DNA from: UMGS973 sp964507795
GTDB taxonomy: Bacteria > Bacillota > Clostridia > Peptostreptococcales > Anaerovoracaceae
Assembly: GCA_964507795.1 (NCBI GenBank)
Contig: CAZDQV010000095.1
Span: 1-7,043 of the forward strand
Length of the DNA stretch: 7,043 nt
Direction: 5' to 3'
Shown one piece after another: positions 6,926 to 7,043 of this stretch. The notes beneath the pieces are model-generated. The model was given only the letters and a program-made list of their open reading frames with translations, made no database searches and was not told the DNA's origin. How positions within the stretch are numbered: position 1 is the stretch's first letter; each line of letters opens with the position of its first letter. The position numbers were made by a program, and so were the translations under genes.

Positions 6926-6968
6926 TAGCTTGCACTATTAGCTTGCACTATTAGCTTGCACTATTAGC
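6926..6968. repeat. 13-bp tandem repeat, three perfect copies plus a partial
   Basis: TAGCTTGCACTAT is present head-to-tail at 6926-6938, 6939-6951 and 6952-6964 with no mismatch, followed by a partial fourth copy, TAGC (6965-6968). Perfect identity over three copies points to recent slippage or active maintenance, in contrast with the decayed 22-bp patch beside it. It is not in a coding region that I can recognise. It could be a binding-site array or a variable-number tract. Confidence 0.9.
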
Positions 6969-7043
6969 CTCCGTCTAATTTCCGTTTAAGAAGCTGTTTA
7001 AATTTCAATCGCGTATTCTACAAAGCATGATTCTGCAGAACGC
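6969..7043. other. Right-edge sequence without recognised gene
   Basis: This AT-rich stretch contains GTTTAA twice in close succession. It has a plus-strand ATG at 7027 followed by only a few visible codons. On the minus strand all three frames meet stops within the segment, so at most the last 14 or so codons of a leftward gene could be present. Nothing here can be assigned a function. Confidence 0.4.

Noticed and set aside
6741..6968. CRISPR array
   Set aside because: The 22-bp units are contiguous and decayed, the 13-bp units are contiguous and identical. There are no unique spacers and no cas genes.
6969..7043. End of an insertion sequence at the right edge
   Set aside because: The GTTTAA-containing stretch looked element-like, but no matching inverted end, target duplication or transposase frame is visible, so it cannot be supported.

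Overview
The window looks like the left-open end of a restriction/defence island from a Bacteroidota genome, probably Bacteroidales (Bacteroides/Prevotella-like). The evidence is moderate-to-low GC by eye, no Shine-Dalgarno sequence before either gene, a Bacteroides-type -7 element (TAnnTTTG) upstream, and proteins that read like Bacteroidales relatives. No rRNA, tRNA, integrase, transposase or CRISPR array was seen. The genus is inferred, not proven.

Layout. Both confident genes are on the minus strand and form one operon read right to left. First is a 1113-residue protein (6471 down to 3130) with an N-terminal phospholipase-D-like nuclease domain fused to a SNF2/RapA-type superfamily 2 ATPase. 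Seventeen bases later comes an Eco57I/PglX-type gamma-class adenine DNA methyltransferase with a TaqI-like target-recognition region. It starts at 3112 and runs off the left edge after 1037 codons. Its frame was followed codon by codon and stays open, so it is intact as far as it can be seen. Positions 6472-7043 hold no convincing gene. They contain a candidate promoter and a 5' hairpin for the operon, a degenerate 22-bp-period repeat patch, a perfect short inverted repeat, a three-copy 13-bp tandem repeat, and a possible rightward promoter.

How the parts may work together. The methyltransferase would recognise and mark the host's own sites. The PLD-helicase would translocate on, or remodel, unmodified DNA and cut it. 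This resembles the single-chain type ISP enzymes (nuclease-helicase-methylase-TRD) split into two polypeptides. It also resembles the DrmD-DrmMI (SNF2 helicase plus PglX-like methylase) pair of class 1 DISARM, but with the PLD nuclease fused to the helicase. Deciding between these needs the genes beyond position 1. The repeat-rich upstream region is the least explained part of the window.
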